This document shows positions 50,741 through 59,267 of a stretch of DNA of 64,000 nucleotides, piece by piece. The translations under genes were made by a program, and so were the position numbers. Under the pieces are notes generated by a model. That model ran no database searches. It worked only from the letters and a program-made list of their open reading frames with translations, and had not been told where the DNA came from. The first letter of the stretch is position 1; every line of letters starts with the position of its first letter. This DNA comes from Provencibacterium sp. Lineage in GTDB: Bacteria > Bacillota > Clostridia > Oscillospirales > Ruminococcaceae. Location: the NCBI GenBank assembly GCA_022792175.1, contig JAAWAN010000018.1:16401-80400 (forward strand), read 5' to 3'.

Positions 50741-52469
50741 CCTGACCCACCTCCTCAATGCCGCTCTGGATGCGGTAGATATCATAATAATAGCCGCGCT
50801 TTTCTATCAGCTCCCGGTGGGTTCCCGATTCGACAATCTGGTGGTTTTTCAGTACAAAGATGTGGTCTGCCTTTTTCACCGAGGAGATGCGCTGTGCGAT
50901 AATGATTTTGGTGCAGGGGAAGGGGAGATTTTCCAGCTGCTGCTGGATATATTTTTCTGTTTCCATATCGACAGCAGAGGTGGTATCATCCAGAATCAGG
51001 ATGGGCGGCGAGAGGGCGAGCGCGCGCGCAAGCGCGATGCGCTGCTTCTGCCCGCCGGAGAGGCCGACGCCCCGCTCGCCGATGATGGTATCATACCCCT
51101 CTGACATGCCCTCGATGAACTGGGCGGCAGCGGCGCCCGCGCACCAGCGCACCTGCTCATCCGGCAGATCGGGGTCGCCGTAGGCGATGTTGCCGTCCAC
51201 CGTATCTGAGAAGAGGAAAACATCCTGCGTGGCCATGCCGATATTGCTGCGCAGCGTTTTGAGGTCCCAGTCGCGCACATCCACCCCGTCTACCCAGATG
51301 GCGCCCTTGCTTACATCATAAAACCGGGAGAGTAGGTTGATGATGGTCGTCTTCCCGCAGCCGGTTTCGCCCATAAAGGCGACCGTTTCGCCGGGCTTGA
51401 TATGAAAGGAGATATTTTCAAGTACCGGCTGGCCGGAGAAGCGGTAGCTGACATTGCGGAACTCCACCTCGCCGCAAAGCGGATGATCACTGGTTTTCGC
51501 ATTCGGCTTGCTGGAAATTTTGGGATCAACCGATTGGATTTCGATAATTTTTCCTGCCGAGGCGAAAAAGCGCTGCAGGTTGTTGAGCAGGTCTCCCAGC
51601 TGGCGGAAGGGGTCGCAGACCGCCCAGGAGAGCGAACTGAAGGCGAGAAATTCTCCGCTCGTCAGCTCGCCGCGGATAAGGAAGATGCCGCCGAAGAGCA
51701 TAATGGTGATGGTCATCGACTGGGAGAGTGTTTCAATCCAGGGATAAAAGCGCAGCCACATATAGCTGGCGGCGAGATTCTGATCATGAAAGTCCTGGTT
51801 TTTCTTCTCGAATTTTTCAATCTCATACTGCTCGTTGGCGAATGCCTTGACAACGCGGTTGCCCTCAATATTCTCCTGCGCATCGGTATTGAGCAGCGAG
51901 AGCCTTTCGCGCAGCTCGACATACACATGCCGAACCTTTTTCAAATACCGCCGGGAAACAATGAGGATAAACGGCGTTACAGCGATGAGCACCAGCGTAA
52001 ACTTTACATTGATGCTCAGAAAGTAAACGGTAGCCGCCAGAAACATCAGCGTACTGGAGACAAAGGTGCGGAAAACATAGTTGACATTGTGGCGAACCAT
52101 ATCAACGTCGCTCGTAAGCGTAGTCATCAGGTCGCCGGTGCGGTAGCGGTCATAAAAGGACATGTCCAGTTCCTGCAGGTGCTTATAGAGCTTCAAGCGC
52201 AGGTTATAGACCAGCCCCTGCGAGGAAACCTCGAACAGCCCCATCATGGCGTAGCCGATGAGCATGCGCACGAAGGTGACGCCGATCATCGTTACCACCA
52301 GCGGCACCAGCAGCTCGGTTTCCCCGCCTACCAAAACACGGTCGATGAGCATCCTGGAAAAGTTCGGGTTGATGAGCGAGGTGAGCGGGAAAATAACTGC
52401 CAGTATAAAGCCCAGTATGTACCGTTTTCGGTAGCCCTGCAGGTTCTCCCAGATCCAGCTTAGATGCAT
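50733..52469 (-). CDS. Heterodimeric ABC exporter, subunit with degenerate Walker B
   Basis: 578-aa half-transporter with six membrane helices and an ATPase domain. Walker A is GETGCGKTT, the signature is the canonical LSGGQ, and Walker B ILILDDTTSA has Asp in place of the catalytic Glu. This is the degenerate-site half of an asymmetric exporter. The ATG at 52469 begins the normal N-terminus (MHLSWIWENLQGYRKRYILG) with GAGGT 8 bases upstream; the reading can be extended to 52631 but that part has no family resemblance. First gene of the two-gene operon. Confidence 0.92.
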   Translation of the reverse strand: MHLSWIWENLQGYRKRYILGFILAVIFPLTSLINPNFSRMLIDRVLVGGETELLVPLVVTMIGVTFVRMLIGYAMMGLFEVSSQGLVYNLRLKLYKHLQELDMSFYDRYRTGDLMTTLTSDVDMVRHNVNYVFRTFVSSTLMFLAATVYFLSINVKFTLVLIAVTPFILIVSRRYLKKVRHVYVELRERLSLLNTDAQENIEGNRVVKAFANEQYEIEKFEKKNQDFHDQNLAASYMWLRFYPWIETLSQSMTITIMLFGGIFLIRGELTSGEFLAFSSLSWAVCDPFRQLGDLLNNLQRFFASAGKIIEIQSVDPKISSKPNAKTSDHPLCGEVEFRNVSYRFSGQPVLENISFHIKPGETVAFMGETGCGKTTIINLLSRFYDVSKGAIWVDGVDVRDWDLKTLRSNIGMATQDVFLFSDTVDGNIAYGDPDLPDEQVRWCAGAAAAQFIEGMSEGYDTIIGERGVGLSGGQKQRIALARALALSPPILILDDTTSAVDMETEKYIQQQLENLPFPCTKIIIAQRISSVKKADHIFVLKNHQIVESGTHRELIEKRGYYYDIYRIQSGIEEVGQVG

Positions 52470-52720
52470 AGAGCATGACCTCGATTCTTTCGCACATAAA
52501 GCTATGTGCCGGGGTGTGTGGCGTTCAGGGAAAATGCTGCCCGGTGAAGGCGCCCGCCGCATATCCGGCAGGGATCGCTTTTCACAAGTGAAGCTCATTT
52601 TACCCTCAACGAACGCGGTTTGCAATAGCATTCCGGCAAAAAAAAGGCAAATCCGGAAAGTTTGTCTCGTTTGGCAAAGGCAGGTGAAGAATTTTAGTTA
52701 ACATAAAGAATTCTGCACAA

Positions 52721-52764
52721 AAGGGGCACGCTGCAAAACTTTCGTTTTGCAGCGTGCCCTTCTG
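52721..52764 (-). terminator. Intrinsic terminator with conserved GAAA-capped tip (copy 3)
   Basis: On the minus strand the arms GCTGCAAAAC and GTTTTGCAGC with a GAAA loop are identical to copies 1 and 2. The stem base is GGGCAC/GTGCCC, followed by a CTTTT run. It follows rmuC in the same orientation. Confidence 0.9.
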
Positions 52765-52854
52765 AAAACTACTTTCATATCCATACGGCGGACTGGATTT
52801 TGCGCCCAAAAGCGCTTTTTAAATGCCTTCTGAGAACCCGGCTTCGTTCAGGCA

Positions 52855-54210
52855 TCAAAGCAGGGAGGAGAGCGATTCAGAGGCGGCCTCTTCCTCATCC
52901 GGCAAAAAGGCCTGAACGGCCGATTCCTCCAGCGTAGAGAGGTCCTTCAGCCGCCGCTGAATCTGGCGGGTGCGTACGCCGACCAGCTTATCCAGCTCGC
53001 TGCCTGCCTGCTCCAGCCGCTGCTGGGTCATCGAAAGAACCTCCGCGAATTTGCCGAATTCGGTTTTAACGGCGCTGAGCGTTGCCCAGACCTCGGCGCT
53101 GCGCTTTTGGATGGCAAAGGTACGAAAGCCCATCTGCAGGCTGTTGAGCAGGGCGGCCATCGTACTGGGACCGGCAAGGTTGACCTGATATTCCCGCTGC
53201 AGCAGCTCTACCATTCCGCGGTTGACCGCCTCGGCATAGAGACCCTCGAAGGGGAGAAACAGAATGGCGAATTCGGTCGTGTTCGGTGGATCGATGTATT
53301 TATCGCGGATATCCTTCGCCTCCTGCCGCAGCCGGGACTGCAGAATAGCCCAGGCAGCGGAAACCTGCTCGCTGCTTCCGGTTTCATAGGCATCCTGCAG
53401 CGCGGCGAAGGAGTCGCCGGGAAATTTGGAATCGATGGGCAGAAAGACCGGATGCCCCTCCTCTCCCGGCAGCTTGACGGCATATTCCACTACGTTGCGG
53501 CTCCCCTCCCGGGTAGCGACATTGCAGGCATACTGCTCGGGGGAAAGAATCTCCTCTAAAATGGCTCCCAGCTGCAGCTCGCCCAGGATGCCGCGCGTTT
53601 TAACGTTGGAGAGAACGCGGCGCAGGTCGCCGACGCCCGAGGCGAGCGCCTGCATTTCGCCCATCGATTTATAGACCTGCTCGAGCTGCTCGCTGACCGC
53701 TGCAAAGGAGCGGGTCATCCGCTCCTCAAGCGTCTGCTGCAGCTTTTCATCGACCACCCGGCGCATCTCCTCGAGCTGGCGGCTGTTGTCCTGCGAAATC
53801 AGCGTAAGGCGGCGCTCGGTGCTCTGGCGGATTCCCTCAAGCTTTTGTTCATTTTCCAGCGCAAAGGTCTTGAGGCGCTCCTCCATCTGCGAAAGGGAGG
53901 CGGAAACGGCGCGGTGCAGCGCATCCTGCCGCTGCTCGAGCCGGGAGCCGGTTTCACTGAGACTCTGCGCCTGCAGCTGCGCCGCATAGGACTGGCTGGA
54001 GGAGAGCATCTCCCCGAGCGAGCGCATGGCGCTTTGCAGCGTTTCGCTCATCTCCTGGCGCAGCGCGCGCTGCTGCTCAAGGCTTTCCAACCGCAGCTGC
54101 TCGAGGCGCGCTGCCGGATTGGCCCGCCGAAGCCGGCTTAAAACCAAAATGTTGAGAATAATCAGAGCGGCGAGAAGTAAAAGCGCCGCGCCCGCTAAAA
54201 CCCATTCCAT
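52855..54210 (-). CDS. rmuC: RmuC family DNA recombination protein
   Basis: 451-aa protein with a single N-terminal membrane helix (about residues 4-22), a long coiled coil (about 30-190) and the RmuC nuclease-like domain. That domain shows KTRGILGELQLGAILEEIL, LPIDSKFPGDSF, DIRDKYIDPPNTTEFAILFLP and LAGPSTMAALLNSLQMGFRTF. In E. coli RmuC limits inverted-repeat recombination. ATG 54210 has GGGGGAGAG upstream and starts the membrane anchor. It stands alone between the exporter operon and spo0A, with terminators on both sides. Confidence 0.93.
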   Translation of the reverse strand: MEWVLAGAALLLLAALIILNILVLSRLRRANPAARLEQLRLESLEQQRALRQEMSETLQSAMRSLGEMLSSSQSYAAQLQAQSLSETGSRLEQRQDALHRAVSASLSQMEERLKTFALENEQKLEGIRQSTERRLTLISQDNSRQLEEMRRVVDEKLQQTLEERMTRSFAAVSEQLEQVYKSMGEMQALASGVGDLRRVLSNVKTRGILGELQLGAILEEILSPEQYACNVATREGSRNVVEYAVKLPGEEGHPVFLPIDSKFPGDSFAALQDAYETGSSEQVSAAWAILQSRLRQEAKDIRDKYIDPPNTTEFAILFLPFEGLYAEAVNRGMVELLQREYQVNLAGPSTMAALLNSLQMGFRTFAIQKRSAEVWATLSAVKTEFGKFAEVLSMTQQRLEQAGSELDKLVGVRTRQIQRRLKDLSTLEESAVQAFLPDEEEAASESLSSLL

Positions 54211-54351
54211 TTTTTCTCTCCCCCTTGCCGGTATTTTACAGCCGGTACACCTGAAAAGGTGCAGAATGCGCTTTTTCATCCAACGGGCAGCAGCCCGCTA
54301 GGCAGACGAATGATCCCCGAAAGCATCTGCTGCGGCATTTTGCTGCAGGCC

Positions 54352-54380
54352 TTAAAAAGAATCCGAAGGATTCTTTTTAA
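54352..54380. terminator. Symmetric hairpin with A- and T-runs
   Basis: 13-bp perfect stem with a GAA loop. AAAAA and TTTTT inside the arms make it terminator-like in either direction. Confidence 0.5.
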
Positions 54381-54430
54381 CCGCTTTGTCTGAAAAAGTT
54401 TCACTCCCATTATACCGAAAAACGAAGAAG

Positions 54431-54474
54431 AAAAAAAGGGGGACATTGCCAAATACAATTCGGCAATGTCCCCC
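54431..54474 (-). terminator. Terminator of spo0A
   Basis: 13-bp stem GGGGGACATTGCC/GGCAATGTCCCCC. The A-run at 54431-54437 gives the T-run on the minus strand. Confidence 0.9.
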
Positions 54475-54582
54475 GAGGGAGAAGAAGGGGGTTCGCAGGG
54501 CAGGGGCCCTATATCGGCCCTTTTCTGAAAAGGGGCTTTCCGGCTTTTTATAAAGAAAGTCCCATCTGACAAAAAGTTTCTT

Positions 54583-55362
54583 TTACTGTGCGACCTTCAG
54601 CCGCAGGCGGAGCTTATCGGCAATCATGGCGATAAATTCGCTGTTGGTGGGCTTACCGCGGGTATTGTGAATGGTGTAGCCGAAGTAGCTGGTGAGTATA
54701 TCGATATCGCCGCGGTCCCAGGCAACCTCAATGGCATGGCGGATGGCCCTCTCCACCCGGGAGGAGGTAGTGCCATGCAGCTTGGCAACGCTCGGATAGA
54801 GCTGTTTGGTTACCGAGTTGATGATGGCCGGCGTCTGAATGCACAGAATAATGGCATCCCGCAGATAGTGGTAGCCCTTAATATGGGCGGGAACGCCGAT
54901 TTGATGGATGATTTCGGTTACCATCATTTCCAGATCCGCCTCCTTGGCCAGCGGCCGGGAACCGGCGGAGAGTGGGGCTGTCCGGCTGCCGCCGGCCATC
55001 TGCACAATGCGCTCAGCCATAACCTCTATATCAAACGGCTGTAGAAAATGGTAGACCGATCCACTGCGCATCAGTTCATCCTGCAGCGGACGGTTGTCAT
55101 AGGAGGTCATTGTCATAAACAGGGGCGGGTTTTGCAGGTGCAGCGCGGCTACCTCATGCATGACGCCGATGGCATCGAGCCCCGGCATGAATGCATCGAG
55201 CAGTACTACTGTCGGCTGGCTCTGCTGAATGGTCTCCACAATCTGCCTGCCATCCTTCGGGCAAACGGCGGTGCTCACACCGTAGGTGCGCAGAATAGAG
55301 GAAACCTGCGCACAGAAATCCTTGTTGTCATCGCCTATCAGTACCTTTATTTTTGTATTCAT
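54583..55362 (-). CDS. spo0A: Sporulation master regulator Spo0A
   Basis: 259-aa response regulator. The receiver domain has the acidic pair DD at 11-12 and the phosphorylated Asp56 in VVLLDAFMPG. After a short linker comes the Spo0A DNA-binding domain with HIKGYHYLRDAI, the recognition region SSRVERAIRHAIEVAW and KPTNSEFIAMIADKLRL. The ATG at 55362 has AAGGAGATC upstream and fits the family start. It lies downstream of spoIVB on the same strand, the conserved order in endospore formers, but has its own sigma-A promoter. Confidence 0.98.
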   Translation of the reverse strand: MNTKIKVLIGDDNKDFCAQVSSILRTYGVSTAVCPKDGRQIVETIQQSQPTVVLLDAFMPGLDAIGVMHEVAALHLQNPPLFMTMTSYDNRPLQDELMRSGSVYHFLQPFDIEVMAERIVQMAGGSRTAPLSAGSRPLAKEADLEMMVTEIIHQIGVPAHIKGYHYLRDAIILCIQTPAIINSVTKQLYPSVAKLHGTTSSRVERAIRHAIEVAWDRGDIDILTSYFGYTIHNTRGKPTNSEFIAMIADKLRLRLKVAQ

Positions 55363-55397
55363 GTTGATCTCCTTCGCAGTCAGATTTTGCAACGAAC

Positions 55398-55447
55398 TTC
55401 CAATTTATTACAATTTTGATTCTACCATAAATTGGAAATAAATGCAA
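55398..55447 (-). promoter_or_regulatory. spo0A promoter with overlapping perfect inverted repeat
   Basis: On the minus strand, -35 TTGCAT (55447-55442), a 17-base spacer, and -10 TAGAAT (55424-55419) with extended TG. Perfect 11-bp arms TTCCAATTTAT/ATAAATTGGAA (55427-55437 and 55398-55408) bracket the -10, a possible operator. No Spo0A box was recognised. Confidence 0.7.
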
Positions 55448-55522
55448 GTACCGTCAGAAATTTTTGTGGCAGGGCGGGCGGGAATAGCGAAAAGCTCCCG
55501 GAAAGGGCGAGGAGAGGCCTCT

Positions 55523-56755
55523 TTAAGAAGCCAGCGTCCCGCTGGATGCGACGCTTTTAAGCGTACCATCCATATTTTCGGCAAAGATGGCATAGCCCCG
55601 TGTCGGGTCGTTGACAAACACATGGGTAACGGCGCCGACCAGCTTCCCGTTTTGCAGAATAGGGCTGCCGCTCATTCCCTGTACGATGCCGCCGGTCTGC
55701 CGGAGCAGGGCGGGATCGGTGACGGAAATCACCATATTGCGCATATCCTGCTCGCCGGCCGTGTTGATCCGGTCGATGCGGATGGAAAAGAGCGAGGGTG
55801 TTTCCCCGCTGATGGTGCAAAGGATGCTGGCGGGCCCTCTCTCCACCTCATAGCTGTGCGCCATCTGCACCGGCTGGTTATAGGGATAGGAGCCATAGAG
55901 CCGGCCGAAAACGCCGGTTTCGTTGTTTATCTCCAGCGACCCCATCGGGGAGGAATCGACGAACATTCCCTTGAGCTCGCCCGGCGAGCCGGCATGGCCG
56001 GGGGAGACGCCGGAGATGGAGGCCCGTACAATCTCGCCGGAATAAAGGGGCATAACGAGCTGGGTATCCACATCGCAGACAGCGTGTCCGAGGCCCGCAT
56101 AGCAGCCGCTCTTGGGGTCATAATAGGTCATCGTGCCGATGCCTGCCGAGGAGTCGCGCACCCATATGCCGGCCTTATACTGCCCATCTATTGAGGAGCG
56201 CACCGGGGTCAGCAGGGCGCTGAAGAGCTCGTTTTCCCTTTTTACCGACAGCTGCAGCGGCGCACCGCCCGAAGATTGCACCAGCGAACCGACCTGCTCG
56301 TTGGATTCTACTTTTTTCCCGTTGATATCGGTGATGATATCGCCGATGCGGATACCGCAGGCCTTGGCAGGGTTATAAAGCCCCTGCGGGGTATCCACAT
56401 CTGACATGCCGACGACGATAACGCCCTCGGTGAACATTTTGATTCCAAACGGGGTTCCGCAGGGAACGACCGATTTGCGGTCCACCACCTGCACCTGTAC
56501 CTGCTTGACGCTGACCGCACCGAGCATGCGCAGCTGAAGCGAGTAGGTGTTGCCGGCCGTTTGGTAAGCTTCAATAGGCAGCAGCGTGTTTTCCGCCTGC
56601 GGATAGATGGAGAACGGGGAGCGGATGGTCAGCTGCTCGCCCTCTGCAACATAGTATTTATCCGGCAGGCGGTTCCCCGTATAGATAGCAAGGGACAATA
56701 TGCCCAAAATGCAGCAGGAGAGAATGCCTGCCACTGCCCTGCATAACTTTCTCAT
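55523..56755 (-). CDS. spoIVB: SpoIVB serine peptidase
   Basis: 410-aa forespore protease that signals pro-sigma-K processing in the mother cell. An N-terminal membrane anchor (about 5-27) is followed by a PDZ domain (GLYNPAKACGIRIGDIITDINGKKV) and the S55 peptidase domain, with His in AGLGHAVCD and the nucleophile Ser in IVQGMSGSPIL. The ATG at 56755 with AAAGGCGGTGAG upstream begins the anchor. Gene order spoIVB-spo0A is conserved. No forespore sigma-G or sigma-F promoter match was found directly upstream. Confidence 0.96.
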   Translation of the reverse strand: MRKLCRAVAGILSCCILGILSLAIYTGNRLPDKYYVAEGEQLTIRSPFSIYPQAENTLLPIEAYQTAGNTYSLQLRMLGAVSVKQVQVQVVDRKSVVPCGTPFGIKMFTEGVIVVGMSDVDTPQGLYNPAKACGIRIGDIITDINGKKVESNEQVGSLVQSSGGAPLQLSVKRENELFSALLTPVRSSIDGQYKAGIWVRDSSAGIGTMTYYDPKSGCYAGLGHAVCDVDTQLVMPLYSGEIVRASISGVSPGHAGSPGELKGMFVDSSPMGSLEINNETGVFGRLYGSYPYNQPVQMAHSYEVERGPASILCTISGETPSLFSIRIDRINTAGEQDMRNMVISVTDPALLRQTGGIVQGMSGSPILQNGKLVGAVTHVFVNDPTRGYAIFAENMDGTLKSVASSGTLAS

Positions 56756-57012
56756 TGGACTCACCGCCTTTACGCCCACAGAAAGCGGGCAGAAAATGAA
56801 TGATAAGGGACGAAAACCCCTATCACTTCTATTTTCCGCTTCCGGCAAAGGAATATAAGAGGCAAATCCTTTTTGCGTTAGCAGTTTTTTCGAAAGCCCG
56901 GGAAAAGGCCATAGAAGGGCGGCGCAGGATTTTCCTGACGGAAATTGGCGAAAAATGTGATGGATACCGGAATTTTATGTCGAAAAAACGCTCCCTATAT
57001 CTGTTATTCATT

Positions 57013-58176
57013 CTACCTCTTCTCCTCCCCGGCTTCAAGTCCCATGCGGCCGATATTGCAGGTGATTTTCAGATCAAAATGCATATTCTGCAGCAGCTGT
57101 GGCAGCTGCTGCCTGTGGGCGCGGTAGTATTCCGGCTCGTATTTGCGCAGAGCCTTATAGAGTCCTAAAATATCTGCTTCATTTTGGGTAACGGTTTTTT
57201 CGATGGCCCGCATGGCCAGCCGGCGGATTTCCTTTTCCTGCTCCTGGCTGGCCAGTCGGAGCGCTTCGGAGATGGGAAGGCTGGCGCCGACCGTTTCCTG
57301 AATCGCACTGTGTACTGAGATTTTGATTTCCATCGTAAGCTGGCCATTCTTATCTATAAAGGGGCGAAGGCTGGCATTGCTTCCCAGTATTTTCAACGCG
57401 CAGAGGGTATCCTCTGTCAGGGGGAAGCTCATGCTGCCCTGCTCCATCCAGCCGGTAATCCAGAGAACGCCGAGCACCTCCTCCTCGCTCAGCGTATCGA
57501 TGAGCTTCCCCTCCCTGCACAGGGCGCTGCCGCTGATAACTATCTGCGGCTGTTCCTCTTCCCCGGAGAGGGAAATGAGCGGCAGGTCAGCCGCAGCCGC
57601 ATCCCCCTGCAGCTGCATCACAATATCAATAAGCCTTCCGCCATGCAGAAAGCGGCTGCTGCGCCCGCGCTCGGCCGCCTGCTCGATGGCGGAGGCGGGC
57701 ACAATCCCGCGCGCAATCTGTGCGCTGACAATCTCTTCTGCGCTTTTTTGGGCTACCATCAGGTAGATGCCGGGACTTACCTGCTGCTGGGTATTAAAAT
57801 ACCACACGGGGGTTTCGATATCCCGCTTTGCCATCTCCCGGCCGAGGACGACAATCCGGTTGGAGCCGAAAAAGAGCTGCCTGCCCTGGTCGCGTCCGGC
57901 CTGTGAAACGGCCTCGGTAATGGTGGAGCCGGAGGAGCGGATGATATTATTGTTGAGCTTGGAGGCGTCAAAGGCGGTTTGGCCGCCGCTGCCTTCGGGC
58001 ACGAAATATTGGAAGGTCAGCTGGTAGCGCTCATCCTTCCAGTCAATCCCCACCGCCTGCACAATTGCCCGGTCCTTTAAGCGTATGGCATGCATGCATC
58101 CGGTGAGCGGCAGCAAAAGCAGAAGGCAGAGGGAAAGCCCTATCCGCCGGAAATGGCTATTGTTCAACGGGTGCAC
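57013..58176 (-). CDS. gerAC: Spore germination lipoprotein, Ger(x)C family
   Basis: 387-aa C-subunit of a germinant receptor in the spore inner membrane. Signal peptide with lipobox LTGC at about residue 27. KDRAIVQAVGIDWKDERYQLTFQ and FFGSNRIVVLGREMA are typical of the first domain, and the C-terminal helical domain ends in a Lys/Arg tail. The start is GTG 58176 (or TTG 58167); both follow GGAAGGAAG, and it overlaps gerAB by 20 bases. Last gene of the operon. Confidence 0.93.
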   Translation of the reverse strand: MHPLNNSHFRRIGLSLCLLLLLPLTGCMHAIRLKDRAIVQAVGIDWKDERYQLTFQYFVPEGSGGQTAFDASKLNNNIIRSSGSTITEAVSQAGRDQGRQLFFGSNRIVVLGREMAKRDIETPVWYFNTQQQVSPGIYLMVAQKSAEEIVSAQIARGIVPASAIEQAAERGRSSRFLHGGRLIDIVMQLQGDAAAADLPLISLSGEEEQPQIVISGSALCREGKLIDTLSEEEVLGVLWITGWMEQGSMSFPLTEDTLCALKILGSNASLRPFIDKNGQLTMEIKISVHSAIQETVGASLPISEALRLASQEQEKEIRRLAMRAIEKTVTQNEADILGLYKALRKYEPEYYRAHRQQLPQLLQNMHFDLKITCNIGRMGLEAGEEKR

Positions 58177-59242
58177 TTCCTTCCTTTTTCCTTGGGAGCA
58201 GCCAGAGCAGCAGCGGCACCGCCAGAATCAGCAGCAGCAGCGGGATGCCGGAAAAAATAATGCGGCAGGCGCTGCGAAACAGCTGCAGATAAAAGCTGAA
58301 GATGAGTCCCAGCAAAATGACGGCCGCGCCTGCTCCCGGCAGCAGCCAGCGCTGCACCCGCGGGCCGCAGAGGTTTTGCAGACACTGCCGGCAGATATAC
58401 AGATACAGCGAGAGCTTAATAAGGCCGATCATCGTCCATATCACCATGTGCAGGGCATCCATGCGCTGAAAACCGAAGAGCAGCGCCGTTTTGGCGATGG
58501 CATAAAAGGGATAGGCCTGGGTAGCGGCATAGTCCTGAATGGTGTAGAGAGCGGTAGCAATGACCAGTGCCAGCAGCGCTGTTACACCGATTAGCCAACC
58601 CAAAAAGCCGTGCACCGCGTTCCCCTTGAGGCGGGGAAGAAAGAGCAGAATCAGCATCAGCTCCCCCGTTCCGGCAAAGGAGGTATAGGAGCTGCGCAGC
58701 AGGCCGGAAAAATCGGAGAGATCGGGCGGGGCCATTCCCAGCGGGTCGAAGTCCTGCGAGAGCGAGAGGATGATGCAGAAAAGCGAGGCCAAAAGCAGAA
58801 CCAGAAGGGGGGCAGACAGCCGCGCCACCGCTTCCAGCCCCATATAGGCCATATAGAGCGCGCAGAGGGTGAAGAGCAGGATAAAGATGATGTTGCGCTC
58901 ATCAGGATAGATGGCGCCGGTGATAAAAAAGTCATATTGCACGGCGCACTCGGCCGCTCCGAAGAGCGCCGCCAGGCCGAAGAGGGTAGAGGCGGCCCAG
59001 CCTGCTGCCTGCGATCGGCTGTAGGCCAGCTGCAGCACCCCGCCGCCGCTGCGGCGCAAAACGAGCCAGGCGGGGAGCATGGCCGCAAGCGAGAGCAGCG
59101 CGCAGAGAAGCAGGCTGATGAGCGCCTGCGAGCCGGCGGCCGGCTCGGTAAAGCCGGGGACGGCGGTAAAAAAACTGTAGGTCCGGCAGAGCAGCAGCAT
59201 GATAAAAAACTGGGTTACAGTTATCTGGGCGGACGTTTTCAA
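58157..59242 (-). CDS. gerAB: Spore germination permease, GerAB/GerKB family
   Basis: 361-aa integral membrane protein with about ten hydrophobic segments, APC-transporter-like, thought to bind the small germinant. QITVTQFFIMLLLCRTYSFF is the usual N-terminus. It lies between gerAA (26-base gap) and gerAC (overlap). The germinant is not predictable from the sequence. Confidence 0.93.
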   Translation of the reverse strand: MKTSAQITVTQFFIMLLLCRTYSFFTAVPGFTEPAAGSQALISLLLCALLSLAAMLPAWLVLRRSGGGVLQLAYSRSQAAGWAASTLFGLAALFGAAECAVQYDFFITGAIYPDERNIIFILLFTLCALYMAYMGLEAVARLSAPLLVLLLASLFCIILSLSQDFDPLGMAPPDLSDFSGLLRSSYTSFAGTGELMLILLFLPRLKGNAVHGFLGWLIGVTALLALVIATALYTIQDYAATQAYPFYAIAKTALLFGFQRMDALHMVIWTMIGLIKLSLYLYICRQCLQNLCGPRVQRWLLPGAGAAVILLGLIFSFYLQLFRSACRIIFSGIPLLLLILAVPLLLWLLPRKKEGSAPVEQ

Positions 59243-59267
59243 TCAGTCCTTTCCTGGGCTTTCGAAG

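Larger units (their letters stand above)
54211..54582. other. Gap between spo0A and rmuC with two hairpins
   Basis: Holds the spo0A terminator (54431-54474) and a perfect inverted repeat TTAAAAAGAATCC/GGATTCTTTTTAA (54352-54380). The rmuC promoter should also be here; none was identified with confidence. Confidence 0.5.
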
